A stretch of DNA of 64,000 bases, from positions 744,001 through 808,000 of the forward strand of contig JABTUK010000003.1 of assembly GCA_015075405.1 (NCBI GenBank), read 5' to 3'. This stretch comes from Anaerolineales bacterium (lineage in GTDB: Bacteria > Chloroflexota > Anaerolineae > 4572-78 > J111). The notes beneath the pieces are model-generated. The model ran no database searches and had not been told where the DNA came from. It saw nothing but the letters and a program-made list of their open reading frames with translations. Of this stretch, positions 25,502-34,221 are shown in pieces (the first letter of the stretch is position 1; each line of letters begins with the position of its first letter). The translations under genes were made by a program, and so were the position numbers.

Positions 25502-26003
25502 GACAATCCCGGCCGGCCTGGCCGAGACTATGCGGAACATCCGCCTGGTAGCCTTTGACTTTGACGGCGTTTTTACCGACAACGCCGTTTGGGTAGCCGA
25601 AGATGGGCAGGAATGGGTGCGCTGCTGGCGCGGTGACGGTCTTGGCCTGCGTAAACTGGAGCGGGCCGGCATTAATACTGTCATCATTTCTACCGAAACC
25701 AACCCGGTGGTTTCGGCCCGCAGCCGCAAGCTGCAAATTCGCTGCATCCAGGGCTGCGCCGATAAACGGGCTGCTTTAGAAAGCTTAATGCTGGAATTGG
25801 AGCTTTCTCCGGCGCAAGTCGCCTTTGTCGGCAACGACATCAACGATTTGCCCTGCCTGACCTGGGTAGGGCTGCCTATTGTTGTTCAGGATGCTCACCC
25901 CAGCGTCCTGCCCTACGCTCGCTACCGCACCCAAACGCCGGGCGGCTATGGGGCGGTGCGAGAAATCTGCGACCTTTTTGAACAGGTGCTTGAGACAAGT
26001 TAA
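25482..26003 (+). CDS. KdsC-like HAD phosphatase
   Basis: A 173-residue C0-type HAD phosphatase. The nucleophile motif is AFDFDGVFTDN (D26, D28), followed by the KdsC signature RGDGLGLRKLERAG, ISTETNPVV (motif II Ser/Thr) and GNDINDLPC (motif IV, near 116). The family includes KDO-8-phosphate, Neu5Ac-9-phosphate and KDN-9-phosphate phosphatases. Placed after neuB with a 20-base overlap, it most likely removes the phosphate from the NeuB product. The ATG at 25482 is chosen; the ATG at 25530 is also possible. Confidence 0.85.
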   Translation: MALTPAETIPAGLAETMRNIRLVAFDFDGVFTDNAVWVAEDGQEWVRCWRGDGLGLRKLERAGINTVIISTETNPVVSARSRKLQIRCIQGCADKRAALESLMLELELSPAQVAFVGNDINDLPCLTWVGLPIVVQDAHPSVLPYARYRTQTPGGYGAVREICDLFEQVLETS

Positions 26004-26006
26004 GCT

Positions 26007-26825
26007 ATGGCTCAAAATTTATTCGATGTTGCCGATAAAATCGTTGTTGTCACCGGCGGCCTGGGACAACTGGGCCGCCAATTCAGCCTGGCCCTGGCCG
26101 AGCGCGGGGCCAGGGTGGCTATAATTGACTCCAGGGTCAACGCAGGGCTTGTGGCCGAGCGCCTGGGCGAATGGGCCAATCAGGAACGCATTTTGTGTCT
26201 CGAAGCGGATATTACGGATAAGCTCTCGCTAGAAACAGCCCTCCGGCAAATCAATGCCACCTGGGGCGTCCCTCATGCCTTAATTAACAACGCCGCCCTG
26301 GACTCCCCCCCTAACGCGCCGGCGGAAGAAAACGGCCCCTTTGAAAGCTACCCCGAAAGCTCCTGGGACAAGGTTATGCAGGTCAACGTCAAGGGGACTT
26401 TTTTGTGCTGCCAGGTGATTGGCGGCCAAATGGCCGAGGCCAAACGCGGCTCGATTATCAATATTTGTTCCATTTATGGCCTGGTTTCGCCCGACCAGCG
26501 TATCTATGAATATCGCCGGGCGGCCGGCGCACCTTTTTTCAAGCCGGTGGCTTACTCCGCCTCCAAGTCTGCCCTGCTCAATCTGACCCGCTACCTGGCC
26601 ACTTATTGGGCCGGCCAAAATGTAAGGGTCAACACCGTTACCTTTGCCGGCGTCTTCAACCACCAGGATGAAACTTTCCTGGCGGGCTACTGCGCCAAAG
26701 TCCCCCTCGGTCGTATGGCCCATGAGGATGAGTATAACGGGGCTATTATTTTCTTGATTTCTGAGGCTTCATCTTATATGACCGGCTCAAACCTGGTGAT
26801 TGATGGCGGCTGGACGGCTTGGTAA
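26007..26825 (+). CDS. Short-chain dehydrogenase/reductase of the nonulosonic-acid block
   Basis: A 272-residue classical SDR. Cofactor loop TGGLGQLG at residues 16-23, then NNAALD near 92, and the catalytic Tyr/Lys in YSASK (Y183, K187). The end TGSNLVIDGGWTAW is typical. Similar SDRs (PtmA) occur in Campylobacter legionaminic acid loci. Here it lies between the phosphatase and an SGNH protein; a role in altering the sugar acid or its precursor is likely but unproven. It starts 3 bases after the phosphatase stop. Confidence 0.85.
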   Translation: MAQNLFDVADKIVVVTGGLGQLGRQFSLALAERGARVAIIDSRVNAGLVAERLGEWANQERILCLEADITDKLSLETALRQINATWGVPHALINNAALDSPPNAPAEENGPFESYPESSWDKVMQVNVKGTFLCCQVIGGQMAEAKRGSIINICSIYGLVSPDQRIYEYRRAAGAPFFKPVAYSASKSALLNLTRYLATYWAGQNVRVNTVTFAGVFNHQDETFLAGYCAKVPLGRMAHEDEYNGAIIFLISEASSYMTGSNLVIDGGWTAW

Positions 26826-26847
26826 CCAAAACAAGGACACAACAATA

Positions 26848-28179
26848 TTGAAACGCCGTATAGCCATCTTTACAATTAATGTGATATTCTTCTTTGTTTT
26901 TGCTGAAATCTTCTCCCTCGTTATTTATTTTTTCCAAAATGGGGGGGTGTTTTATCTTCATCGAAGACCATACCAGTTAATTCCAGAAACAAATAATCAG
27001 GCATTAACTTTTAATGGACTACATCCTTACTTCGGTCCCACCCATAAACCAGGTGCTCCATTCCGCATTCCAGAAAAATTACGAGATAAGCTGCTCGGGA
27101 ACAATCTTGAGTTACTGAATTCAGTAAAATTTCCAGAGGGGGCCACAAATAACTTCGGGTTTGTTTCGCCTTACAACTACCCTTATATCAAAAAGAGTGA
27201 CAACCAGTTTATAGTAGCTATTTTTGGCGGATCCGTCGGGGTTTGGTTTTGTCAGCTAGGCACAAATCGTTTAACAGAAAACTTGAAGCAAAATAATTTC
27301 TTTAAAGACAAAGAATTAATTGTATTATGCTTTAGTCATGAGGGCTACAAACAACCCCAACAATTACTTATTCTGTCTTATTTTCTCTCAATAGGACAAC
27401 AATTTGACTTGGTAATTAACATTGATGGATATAATGAAATAGCCCTATCTAGTCTTAACAACGAACGTGGGCTAGATATTTCGATGCCCAGCTTCCAACA
27501 TATTGATCCTTTAATAAACTTGACTGACCAGTCTACTCTGACCCCCGAAAAACTCAATTCTCTGGCTAAGATTAATAATTATAAAATACAGTTAAACACT
27601 TTAGCTCAGATAATTAACAATAACCCGCTTGCCTCGTTAAATTTTGTATTAGAGCAATTCTATAAAATTATTTCAAATAACTATCAAGTAGAATTAGTCA
27701 ATTTTGATAAGCTACGATCCAACCCATCGAAGAGTTCTCTTATCTATGTTACCCCCAAAGTAAAGGATCGGGGAGGAGAGATTCTATTTGAAGATATAGC
27801 AAAAACTTGGGTTAGTTCAACGATTCTAATGAATGAACTGCTGGCGGCACAAAATATAGCTTACTTTCACTTTCTTCAACCAAATCAATATTATACAATC
27901 AGAGTATTTGGCGATTATGAGTCTAATATAGCACTTAGTAATGAATCGCCACATAAGGATAATATTGAAAAGGGCTATCCTTTCCTTGTAAAAGCATCAA
28001 TCGCTTTGAAGAACAAGGTAAATTTCTTTGATGGGACAGACATCTTTGATGATGAACCATCCCCAGTGTACATGGATAGTTGTTGTCACTATACCTTATT
28101 AGGGAATGAAATTTTGGCTGATTTTATGGCTAATTCGATCTTAAATTCTAAAGGCGTATGGCAAAATGTTACCAATTGA
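26848..28179 (+). CDS. Membrane-anchored SGNH-like protein
   Basis: A 443-residue protein from a TTG start with AAGGA 11 bases upstream. One transmembrane segment lies at about residues 5-28 (IAIFTINVIFFFVFAEIF). The SGNH-like features are AIFGGSVG (S129), a later LVINIDGYNE and DSCCHYTLLGNEILA (D410, H414). The gene is far more AT-rich than neuB and the aldehyde dehydrogenase on either side, so it looks like a later insertion into the nonulosonic-acid block. O-acetylation or deacetylation of the sugar is a reasonable inference. Its last 14 bases overlap the next gene. Confidence 0.7.
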   Translation: MKRRIAIFTINVIFFFVFAEIFSLVIYFFQNGGVFYLHRRPYQLIPETNNQALTFNGLHPYFGPTHKPGAPFRIPEKLRDKLLGNNLELLNSVKFPEGATNNFGFVSPYNYPYIKKSDNQFIVAIFGGSVGVWFCQLGTNRLTENLKQNNFFKDKELIVLCFSHEGYKQPQQLLILSYFLSIGQQFDLVINIDGYNEIALSSLNNERGLDISMPSFQHIDPLINLTDQSTLTPEKLNSLAKINNYKIQLNTLAQIINNNPLASLNFVLEQFYKIISNNYQVELVNFDKLRSNPSKSSLIYVTPKVKDRGGEILFEDIAKTWVSSTILMNELLAAQNIAYFHFLQPNQYYTIRVFGDYESNIALSNESPHKDNIEKGYPFLVKASIALKNKVNFFDGTDIFDDEPSPVYMDSCCHYTLLGNEILADFMANSILNSKGVWQNVTN

Positions 28180-29647
28180 ACAAAAACTTTTTCCAGTAGA
28201 GATTCCCAATTGGATTAGCGGCGAAGAACGTCTGGCCCAATCTGGTGACCTGTTTGACAAACTAAATCCGGCCAACGGTCAACGCTTGAGCCGGGTCGCC
28301 CGCTCCCGCGCCGAAGATGTCCAGCAAGCCGTGACCGCCGCCAGGCAAGCCCAACCGGCCTGGGCCGATACCCCGGCGGTGCAGCGCGGCATGCTGCTGC
28401 ACAAACTTGTGGTCGGGATGCAAGCGCGACAAGAGGAGATTGCCCGCATTGTGGCCCTGGAAACCGGCAAATCCTACAAAGATGCCCACGGCGAAACAGG
28501 CGGAGCGATTGCCTTGGGCCTCTTTTACGCCAGCGAGGGCCAGCGGCTGTATGGCCGAACCACCACCAGCGGCACGGCCAATAAGTATGCCATGACCGTG
28601 CGCCAGCCCATCGGGGTGGCCGGCTTGATTATTGCCGCCAACACACCCATCGCCAATGTAGCCTGGAAGATTTTCCCGGCTATGATTTGCGGCAATACGG
28701 CCATTTTGAAAGCGGCCGAAGACACGCCGGCCACAGCCTGGATTGTCGGGCAGATTGCCCAGGAAGTGGGCCTGCCGCCCGGCGTGCTGAATATCATCCA
28801 GGGCTATGGTGAAGAAGCCGGCGCCCCCCTGGTCGAACACCCCGATGTCGGCGTTATCAGCTTCACCGGCTCCACCGAAGTGGGCCGGCTTATCCAGCGC
28901 GCCGCCGGGGCGCGCCTGGCCCGAGTTTCGCTAGAACTAGGCGGCAAAAATCCGCTGGTAGTTTGTGATGACGCCGACCTGGATAATGCAGCCAAATGGG
29001 TGCTGCTCTCCGCTTTTAGCAATGCCGGGCAGCGCTGCGCCTCGGGCAGCCGTATTATTATTTTTGACTCCATCTATGAGAAGTTTCGGGAGATGCTGGT
29101 CGAGCGCACCAAAATGCTCAAGCTTGGCCCCACCGACGACGATGACCTGGGCCCGGTCATCAATGAAGGGCAGCTCAACAATATGCTGGCTTCGGTGGAA
29201 CAGGCTCAGCAGCAAGGGGCCACTGTTCTGGTGGGGGGGACTCGCCTGACCGATCCTGAGCATCGCGCCGGGTTTTACATGACCCCCACCCTAATTGAAA
29301 ATGTTGACCCCCAGGCCGAAATTTCGGCGTGTGAGCTGTTTGGGCCAATTGCCATTTTGTATCGCGTTAAGGATTTTGACGAGGCGCTGCGGCTGGCCAA
29401 TGACTCGCCCTATGGCTTGACCGCCTGTATCCACACCCGCAGCATCCATCGAGCGGTACGCTTTTGCGATAAAGTGCAGGCCGGCGTGGCTGTGGTCAAC
29501 GCCGGCACCTATGGCAGCGAGCCGCACATGCCCTTTGGCGGTCTCAAACAATCCGGCAATGGCTCGCGTGAGCCGGGAACCGAGGCCCTGGATATCTACT
29601 CAGAGTTAAAAGATATCTACATCAATATTGATCCTAGCCAACTGTAA
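28166..29647 (+). CDS. NAD(P)-dependent aldehyde dehydrogenase
   Basis: A 493-residue ALDH-superfamily enzyme. The catalytic Cys is in NAGQRCASG (C291) and the general-base Glu in SLELGGKNP (E257). FTGSTEVGR is the cofactor loop and PFGGLKQSGNG the C-terminal motif. It oxidises an aldehyde to an acid, or a semialdehyde intermediate. Its place between the SGNH gene and neuA is unusual: the known sialic, legionaminic and pseudaminic routes have no such step. The first ATG (28166) overlaps the previous gene by 14 bases. Confidence 0.88.
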   Translation: MLPIEQKLFPVEIPNWISGEERLAQSGDLFDKLNPANGQRLSRVARSRAEDVQQAVTAARQAQPAWADTPAVQRGMLLHKLVVGMQARQEEIARIVALETGKSYKDAHGETGGAIALGLFYASEGQRLYGRTTTSGTANKYAMTVRQPIGVAGLIIAANTPIANVAWKIFPAMICGNTAILKAAEDTPATAWIVGQIAQEVGLPPGVLNIIQGYGEEAGAPLVEHPDVGVISFTGSTEVGRLIQRAAGARLARVSLELGGKNPLVVCDDADLDNAAKWVLLSAFSNAGQRCASGSRIIIFDSIYEKFREMLVERTKMLKLGPTDDDDLGPVINEGQLNNMLASVEQAQQQGATVLVGGTRLTDPEHRAGFYMTPTLIENVDPQAEISACELFGPIAILYRVKDFDEALRLANDSPYGLTACIHTRSIHRAVRFCDKVQAGVAVVNAGTYGSEPHMPFGGLKQSGNGSREPGTEALDIYSELKDIYINIDPSQL

Positions 29648-29658
29648 CGAGTTCAACC

Positions 29659-30423
29659 ATGCCAACGCCCAGTATCATCGGCCTGATCCCAGCCCGGGCC
29701 GGTTCAAAACGACTCCCCGACAAGAATATTCGTCCGTTAGCCGGGCATCCGGTCATTGCCTACTCCATCGCCGCCGCTCTACAAAGCGGCATCTTTGCCG
29801 CTGTGATGGTTTCAACCGACTCTGAACAGTACGCCGCTATCGCTCGCTACTATGGCGCAGAAGTGCCTTTTTTGCGCCCCCTTCAGATTGCCGGCGATCT
29901 TTCGCCGGATATTGAATGGATCGAATATACCCTTAACCGATTGCGCGATGAGGGTCGCGATTATGATTGTTTCAGTATTCTCCGGCCAACCAGCCCGTTT
30001 CGACAGGCTGAAACAATCCAGCGAGCCTGGCAAGCGTTCCTGGCCGAGGAAGGGGTTGACTCGCTGCGCGCTGTCGAGAAATGCAAGCAGCATCCCGGCA
30101 AAATGTGGGTTGTGCGCGGCCACAGGATGATGCCTTTACTCCCCTTGAGTCCGCCGGAGCAGCCCTGGCACAGCAGCCAATACCAGTCGCTGCCGGAGGT
30201 TTACGTGCAGAACGCCAGCCTGGAAATCGCCTGGAGCCGGGTCATTTTTGAAGAGCGGACCATTGCCGGAAATGTGCTCATGCCTTTCTTCACGCAAGAG
30301 TACGAGGGGTTTGATGTCAACCAACCCTACGATTGGCGCTTGGCGGAAGAACTGGTGGCCAGCGGCCAGGCAACCCTGCCAATAGTGCCTCAGGTTCCCT
30401 ATCCAGAAATAACTTTTCATTAA
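29659..30423 (+). CDS. neuA: CMP-nonulosonic acid synthetase (acylneuraminate cytidylyltransferase)
   Basis: Activates the nonulosonic acid with CTP to give the CMP-sugar used by the transferases. The 254-residue protein has the family N-terminus LIPARAGSKRLPDKN (residues 9-23), STDSEQYA, LRPTSPFR and the C-terminal FDVNQPYDWRLAEEL. These fit NeuA/PtmB/PseF. It is the best evidence that the neuB product ends up in a polysaccharide. Confidence 0.9.
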   Translation: MPTPSIIGLIPARAGSKRLPDKNIRPLAGHPVIAYSIAAALQSGIFAAVMVSTDSEQYAAIARYYGAEVPFLRPLQIAGDLSPDIEWIEYTLNRLRDEGRDYDCFSILRPTSPFRQAETIQRAWQAFLAEEGVDSLRAVEKCKQHPGKMWVVRGHRMMPLLPLSPPEQPWHSSQYQSLPEVYVQNASLEIAWSRVIFEERTIAGNVLMPFFTQEYEGFDVNQPYDWRLAEELVASGQATLPIVPQVPYPEITFH

Positions 30424-30425
30424 AG

Positions 30426-30452
30426 GCCAAAGTTCAGTCCACTTTGGTCTCC
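30426..30452. repeat. Small hairpin after neuA
   Basis: CCAAAGT and ACTTTGG form a perfect 7-bp stem just after the neuA stop. No T-run follows. Confidence 0.4.
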
Positions 30453-30466
30453 AAAAACAATATCTA

Positions 30467-30497
30467 ACGGCGGTCGGCGGTCAGCCGTCGGCGGTCT
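30467..30497. repeat. ggcggtc word repeat
   Basis: CGGCGGTCGGCGGTCAGCCG followed by TCGGCGGTC: three ggcggtc words and one complementary agccg. A short relative of the word-repeat hairpins, placed before the transketolase gene. Confidence 0.6.
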
Positions 30498-30522
30498 ATT
30501 TTCATAGGAGCTATCAAGATAA

Positions 30523-32520
30523 ATGGTTAATATAAGCCTAATTCCCCGCTCAGAGTTTCAGCGTATCCAGGCGGCCCCCCTTGAGCTGTACGCCAGGCTG
30601 GCCCTTATTGCTGATATGTGCCGGGCCAATACTCTGGCTATGGTCAAGCGGGCCGGTTCTGGCCACCTCGGCTCAAGCTTTAGCGCCATGGATATTGTCA
30701 CCTGGCTCTATTATCACCAGATGAATACTGCCCAACTTGGCATTTCGCACCCCGGCCGGGATATTTACTTCTCCTCCAAAGGCCACGACGTTCCCGGCCT
30801 GTATTCGGTGTTATATTCCCTGGGCATTGTGCCCGAAGAAAAATTGCTCAAACTGCGCCGTTTTGGCGGGCTGGATGGGCATCCTGATGTAGGAATCTCT
30901 GGCATCGAGGCCAATTCCGGTTCGCTGGGCATGGGCATCTCCAAAGGTCGGGGGATGGCCTGGGCCAAACGGTTGCTGGGTCGTTCGGGTGATGTTTTTG
31001 TTATGACGGGTGATGGGGAACTGCAAGAAGGACAAAACTACGAAGCTTTACAAACGGCAGTTCATCAGCAGGTTGGCAATTTAACTATCATCATTGACAA
31101 CAACAAAGTACAGTCGGATAAACAAGTCCGTGAAATTGTTGACCTGGGCGACCTCAAACAAAAGCTGCAAGCCTTTGGCTGGCATGTGGCCCGCTGCGAC
31201 GGCCATGATTTTGAAGCATTGCAGGCCGTCTTCGAGGAGTTCAAAACCATCACCCATAAACCCAAAGCCCTCATTGCCGATACGCTCAAAGGGCGAGGCG
31301 TCTCTTTTATGGAGCATCCGGCAGCCTTAAAAACCAGTGGCGGCTTGTATCCCTGGCACGCCGGGGCGCCCGATGATGCCTCGTTTACGGCAGCTTATGA
31401 CGAATTGATCGAGCGGGTCAACAGCCGGTTGGCCGATTTGAAGCTTGAGGGCCTGACCCTGCAAGCCGTCCCCCCTGAAGAAAAGTCAACCGTTCAGACC
31501 CTCGGCGCGCTAAACTTACTGGGTGAGCCGGTTAGTGAGGCGGCACGTGATAAACTTGCCGCCGGAGTGTCCGATGAATATGTAGCCGAAGCATTTGGCC
31601 AGGCCCTGGTAGAACTGGCTGCTCAGCGCTCTGACCTGGTGGTGCTGGATGGAGATTTGGCCGCCGATTGTCGCATTCGTAAATTTGAATTGGCCTACCC
31701 CGACCGTTTTATCGAGAACGGTATTGCCGAACAGGACATGGTTTCGATGGCTGGCGGTCTGGCCCGGCAGGGATTACTGCCGGTGGTCAACTCGTTTGCC
31801 AGTTTTTTGGCCTCTCGGGCCAACGAACAAATTTACAACAATGCCAGTGAAAAGAGCAAAATCATTTATGCCTGCCACTATGCCGGGCTTATTCCGGCTG
31901 GGCCGGGCAAATCGCACCAGAGTATCCGTGACATCTCCCTGTTTGGAGCGCTGCCTAATTGTGTGATTATCCAGCCCGGTACCGCCGCTGAAACCAAAAT
32001 GGCAGTGGAGTACTGTGTCAACCAGGCTGAGGAAAATTGTGTGCTGCGCTTGGTCATTGGTCCTTCACCGCGCAAGATTACTTTGCCGGAAAATTACAAC
32101 TTCACCCTGGGACAGGGCGTGGCCCTGAGTGAAGGACAGGACGCCTTGCTGTTTGCCTATGGCCCAGTGATGCTGCACGAGGCGCTACTGGCCAGCGAAT
32201 TATTGGCCGAGCGAAATTTTAGTCTCAAAGTAGTTAACATGCCCTGGCTGAATCGGGTAGATGCGGCCTGGTTAGCGCAAGTGGTCAGCCCATACCCCAC
32301 TATTTATGTGCTTGAAGACCATGCTCCAGTCGGCGGCCTGGGCGACTTTTTATTGAATGTCTTGATGACAGCCGATTTACTCGATGGACGAAAGGTGCAT
32401 AAATTTGCGGTGGAAGGTTATCCGGCCTGCGGCACGCCGGCTCAGGCGCTTAAATTCCACCGTCTGGATGGCCTCTCGCTGGGCGAACAAATTTTACAGC
32501 GCAGCCGGGGAAATGCCTAA
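30523..32520 (+). CDS. Transketolase-like thiamine diphosphate enzyme
   Basis: A 665-residue protein with both halves of a transketolase. HLGSSFSAMDIVTWLYYHQ is the N-terminal motif, GDGELQEGQNYEAL...DNNK (near 163-196) the ThDP/Mg site and NGIAEQDM (near 401) carries the catalytic Glu of the pyrimidine domain. KSHQSIRDISLFGALPN follows. Full length is normal for the family. Its location after neuA, away from other pentose-phosphate genes, suggests transfer of a two-carbon unit for making an unusual sugar of the glycan. An ordinary housekeeping transketolase cannot be excluded. It starts after the sequence AGGAGCTATCAAGATAA. Confidence 0.83.
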   Translation: MVNISLIPRSEFQRIQAAPLELYARLALIADMCRANTLAMVKRAGSGHLGSSFSAMDIVTWLYYHQMNTAQLGISHPGRDIYFSSKGHDVPGLYSVLYSLGIVPEEKLLKLRRFGGLDGHPDVGISGIEANSGSLGMGISKGRGMAWAKRLLGRSGDVFVMTGDGELQEGQNYEALQTAVHQQVGNLTIIIDNNKVQSDKQVREIVDLGDLKQKLQAFGWHVARCDGHDFEALQAVFEEFKTITHKPKALIADTLKGRGVSFMEHPAALKTSGGLYPWHAGAPDDASFTAAYDELIERVNSRLADLKLEGLTLQAVPPEEKSTVQTLGALNLLGEPVSEAARDKLAAGVSDEYVAEAFGQALVELAAQRSDLVVLDGDLAADCRIRKFELAYPDRFIENGIAEQDMVSMAGGLARQGLLPVVNSFASFLASRANEQIYNNASEKSKIIYACHYAGLIPAGPGKSHQSIRDISLFGALPNCVIIQPGTAAETKMAVEYCVNQAEENCVLRLVIGPSPRKITLPENYNFTLGQGVALSEGQDALLFAYGPVMLHEALLASELLAERNFSLKVVNMPWLNRVDAAWLAQVVSPYPTIYVLEDHAPVGGLGDFLLNVLMTADLLDGRKVHKFAVEGYPACGTPAQALKFHRLDGLSLGEQILQRSRGNA

Positions 32521-32523
32521 ACC

Positions 32524-34221
32524 ATGCTCAAACGGGATGTCAAACAGGCCATTAAACGCACGGTCAGGCGGGTACGGCGAAAATTGCCCCAGGCAATTAA
32601 ACCAAATTGGGCCGACTTACTCAAGTCTGACCAGGCGACTTGGCGGAAATTTAGGGAGAACGCCCAAAATGGCCCTCTAGTTTTAATTGCCACCAGTACC
32701 GGCGGCCACCGCGCGGTGAGTCCCATTGAAAGCCTGCTGGCTGTTGCCCTGACTCTCCGGGGAGCCAATGTCCACATCCTGTTATGTGATCGGTTTTTAC
32801 CAGCTTGTTCTCAAGCGGTTAATATTGAATTTTGGAGCCAGACCGAGTTTGTTAAGCACGGGCCAAAATCGTTGTGTGACGACTGCTTTTACGCCGGCTT
32901 GGCGGTGTTTGAGCCGCTGGAATTGCCCATCCATACTTATAGTGAATGGGTAACCCCTGAGGAACAATTATCTGCCCTAAATTTATCTTGCTCCGTGCCC
33001 CAAACAGAAATCCAAAATTTCCGCCTGGACGGTCTGAAAGTTGGCGAACACGCTTTGGCGGGAGCATTAAAATTTTTTGCCAAAGGTAGCTTGGACGACG
33101 AGCCTTATGCTGAAGCTGTTTTGCGGCGATATTTACATGCCTCGCTCCTAACTGTATATGCGGTGCAGAATTTGCTACAGGAATATCCTTTTACCTCATC
33201 GTGTTTTAATCACGGTATTTATGTTCCGCAAGGATTAATTAGCGAAGTACTGCACCGGCACAACGTGCGGGTGACGACCTGGAATCCAGCTTACCGAAAA
33301 CACTGTTTTATTTTCAGTCAAGGGGATACTTATCACCATACCTTGATGTCTGAACCGACATCCCTTTGGGAAAATATTCCCTGGACAGCCTCTCTGGAAA
33401 CCAAACTCATGAATTATTTAAAGAGTCGCTGGTATGGCACACAGGACTGGATTTGGTTTCATGAGAAGCCCAAAGACAATTTGGCCGCTATTTCTCAGGA
33501 AATAGGTCTGGATTTTACCAGGCCCACTATTGGACTGCTGACAAATGTTATCTGGGATGCGCAACTGCATTACCCGGCTAACGCCTTTCCAACCATGCTG
33601 GAATGGATAATACAGACTGTTCAATACTTCATCAAACGGCCAGATTTACAGTTAGTCATCCGGGTACATCCGGCCGAGATTCGTGGCTGGCTGCCCTCGC
33701 GCCAGTTTGTCGCTGATGAAATTCGCAAAGCCTTTCCGGAACTGCCCGCTAATATCGTTGTTATCCCCCCGGAAAGCCAAATTAGCACTTATGCGGTCAT
33801 GATGCAGTGTGATAGCGTTATCATTTATGGCACCAAAACCGGGGTTGAGTTATCAAGCCTGGGTATTCCCATTATTGTTGCCGGCGAAGCCTGGATTCGC
33901 AACAAAGGCATCACTCAGGACGCCCAAACCGCCGCTGAGTATTTTACCATACTTGAGCGGCTCCCCTTGCAAAAATCGTTGGATGAAGCGACAACACACC
34001 GGGCACGCCTGTATGCTTATCACTTTTTCTTTCGCCGCATGATCCCTCTATCTGTCATGAAACCAGTAACAGGCTGGCCGCCCTATGAGGTTCAGCTTAC
34101 CCAATTGGACGAACTCCTCCCAGGTCGTGATCCCGGCCTTGATGTTATCTGTGATGGCATTTTGCAGGGTAGTGATTTCATCTATAAAGATGAGGAACTA
34201 TATCGAGTAACAGACGAGTGA
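32524..34221 (+). CDS. Capsule-type glycosyltransferase family protein, paralogue 2
   Basis: A 565-residue full-length paralogue of the protein at 16359-18092. Shared stretches include IATSTGGH in the first Rossmann-like half, GLKVGEHALAGALKFFA, NHGIYVPQGL, LTNVIWDAQLHYPANAFP and IYGTKTGVELSSLGIP near residue 436, followed by AGEAWIRNKG. A CDDC pair replaces the CRSC pair. The N-terminal 35 residues differ. It probably carries out a similar sugar transfer. It starts 3 bases after the transketolase stop and overlaps the next gene. Confidence 0.65.
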   Translation: MLKRDVKQAIKRTVRRVRRKLPQAIKPNWADLLKSDQATWRKFRENAQNGPLVLIATSTGGHRAVSPIESLLAVALTLRGANVHILLCDRFLPACSQAVNIEFWSQTEFVKHGPKSLCDDCFYAGLAVFEPLELPIHTYSEWVTPEEQLSALNLSCSVPQTEIQNFRLDGLKVGEHALAGALKFFAKGSLDDEPYAEAVLRRYLHASLLTVYAVQNLLQEYPFTSSCFNHGIYVPQGLISEVLHRHNVRVTTWNPAYRKHCFIFSQGDTYHHTLMSEPTSLWENIPWTASLETKLMNYLKSRWYGTQDWIWFHEKPKDNLAAISQEIGLDFTRPTIGLLTNVIWDAQLHYPANAFPTMLEWIIQTVQYFIKRPDLQLVIRVHPAEIRGWLPSRQFVADEIRKAFPELPANIVVIPPESQISTYAVMMQCDSVIIYGTKTGVELSSLGIPIIVAGEAWIRNKGITQDAQTAAEYFTILERLPLQKSLDEATTHRARLYAYHFFFRRMIPLSVMKPVTGWPPYEVQLTQLDELLPGRDPGLDVICDGILQGSDFIYKDEELYRVTDE

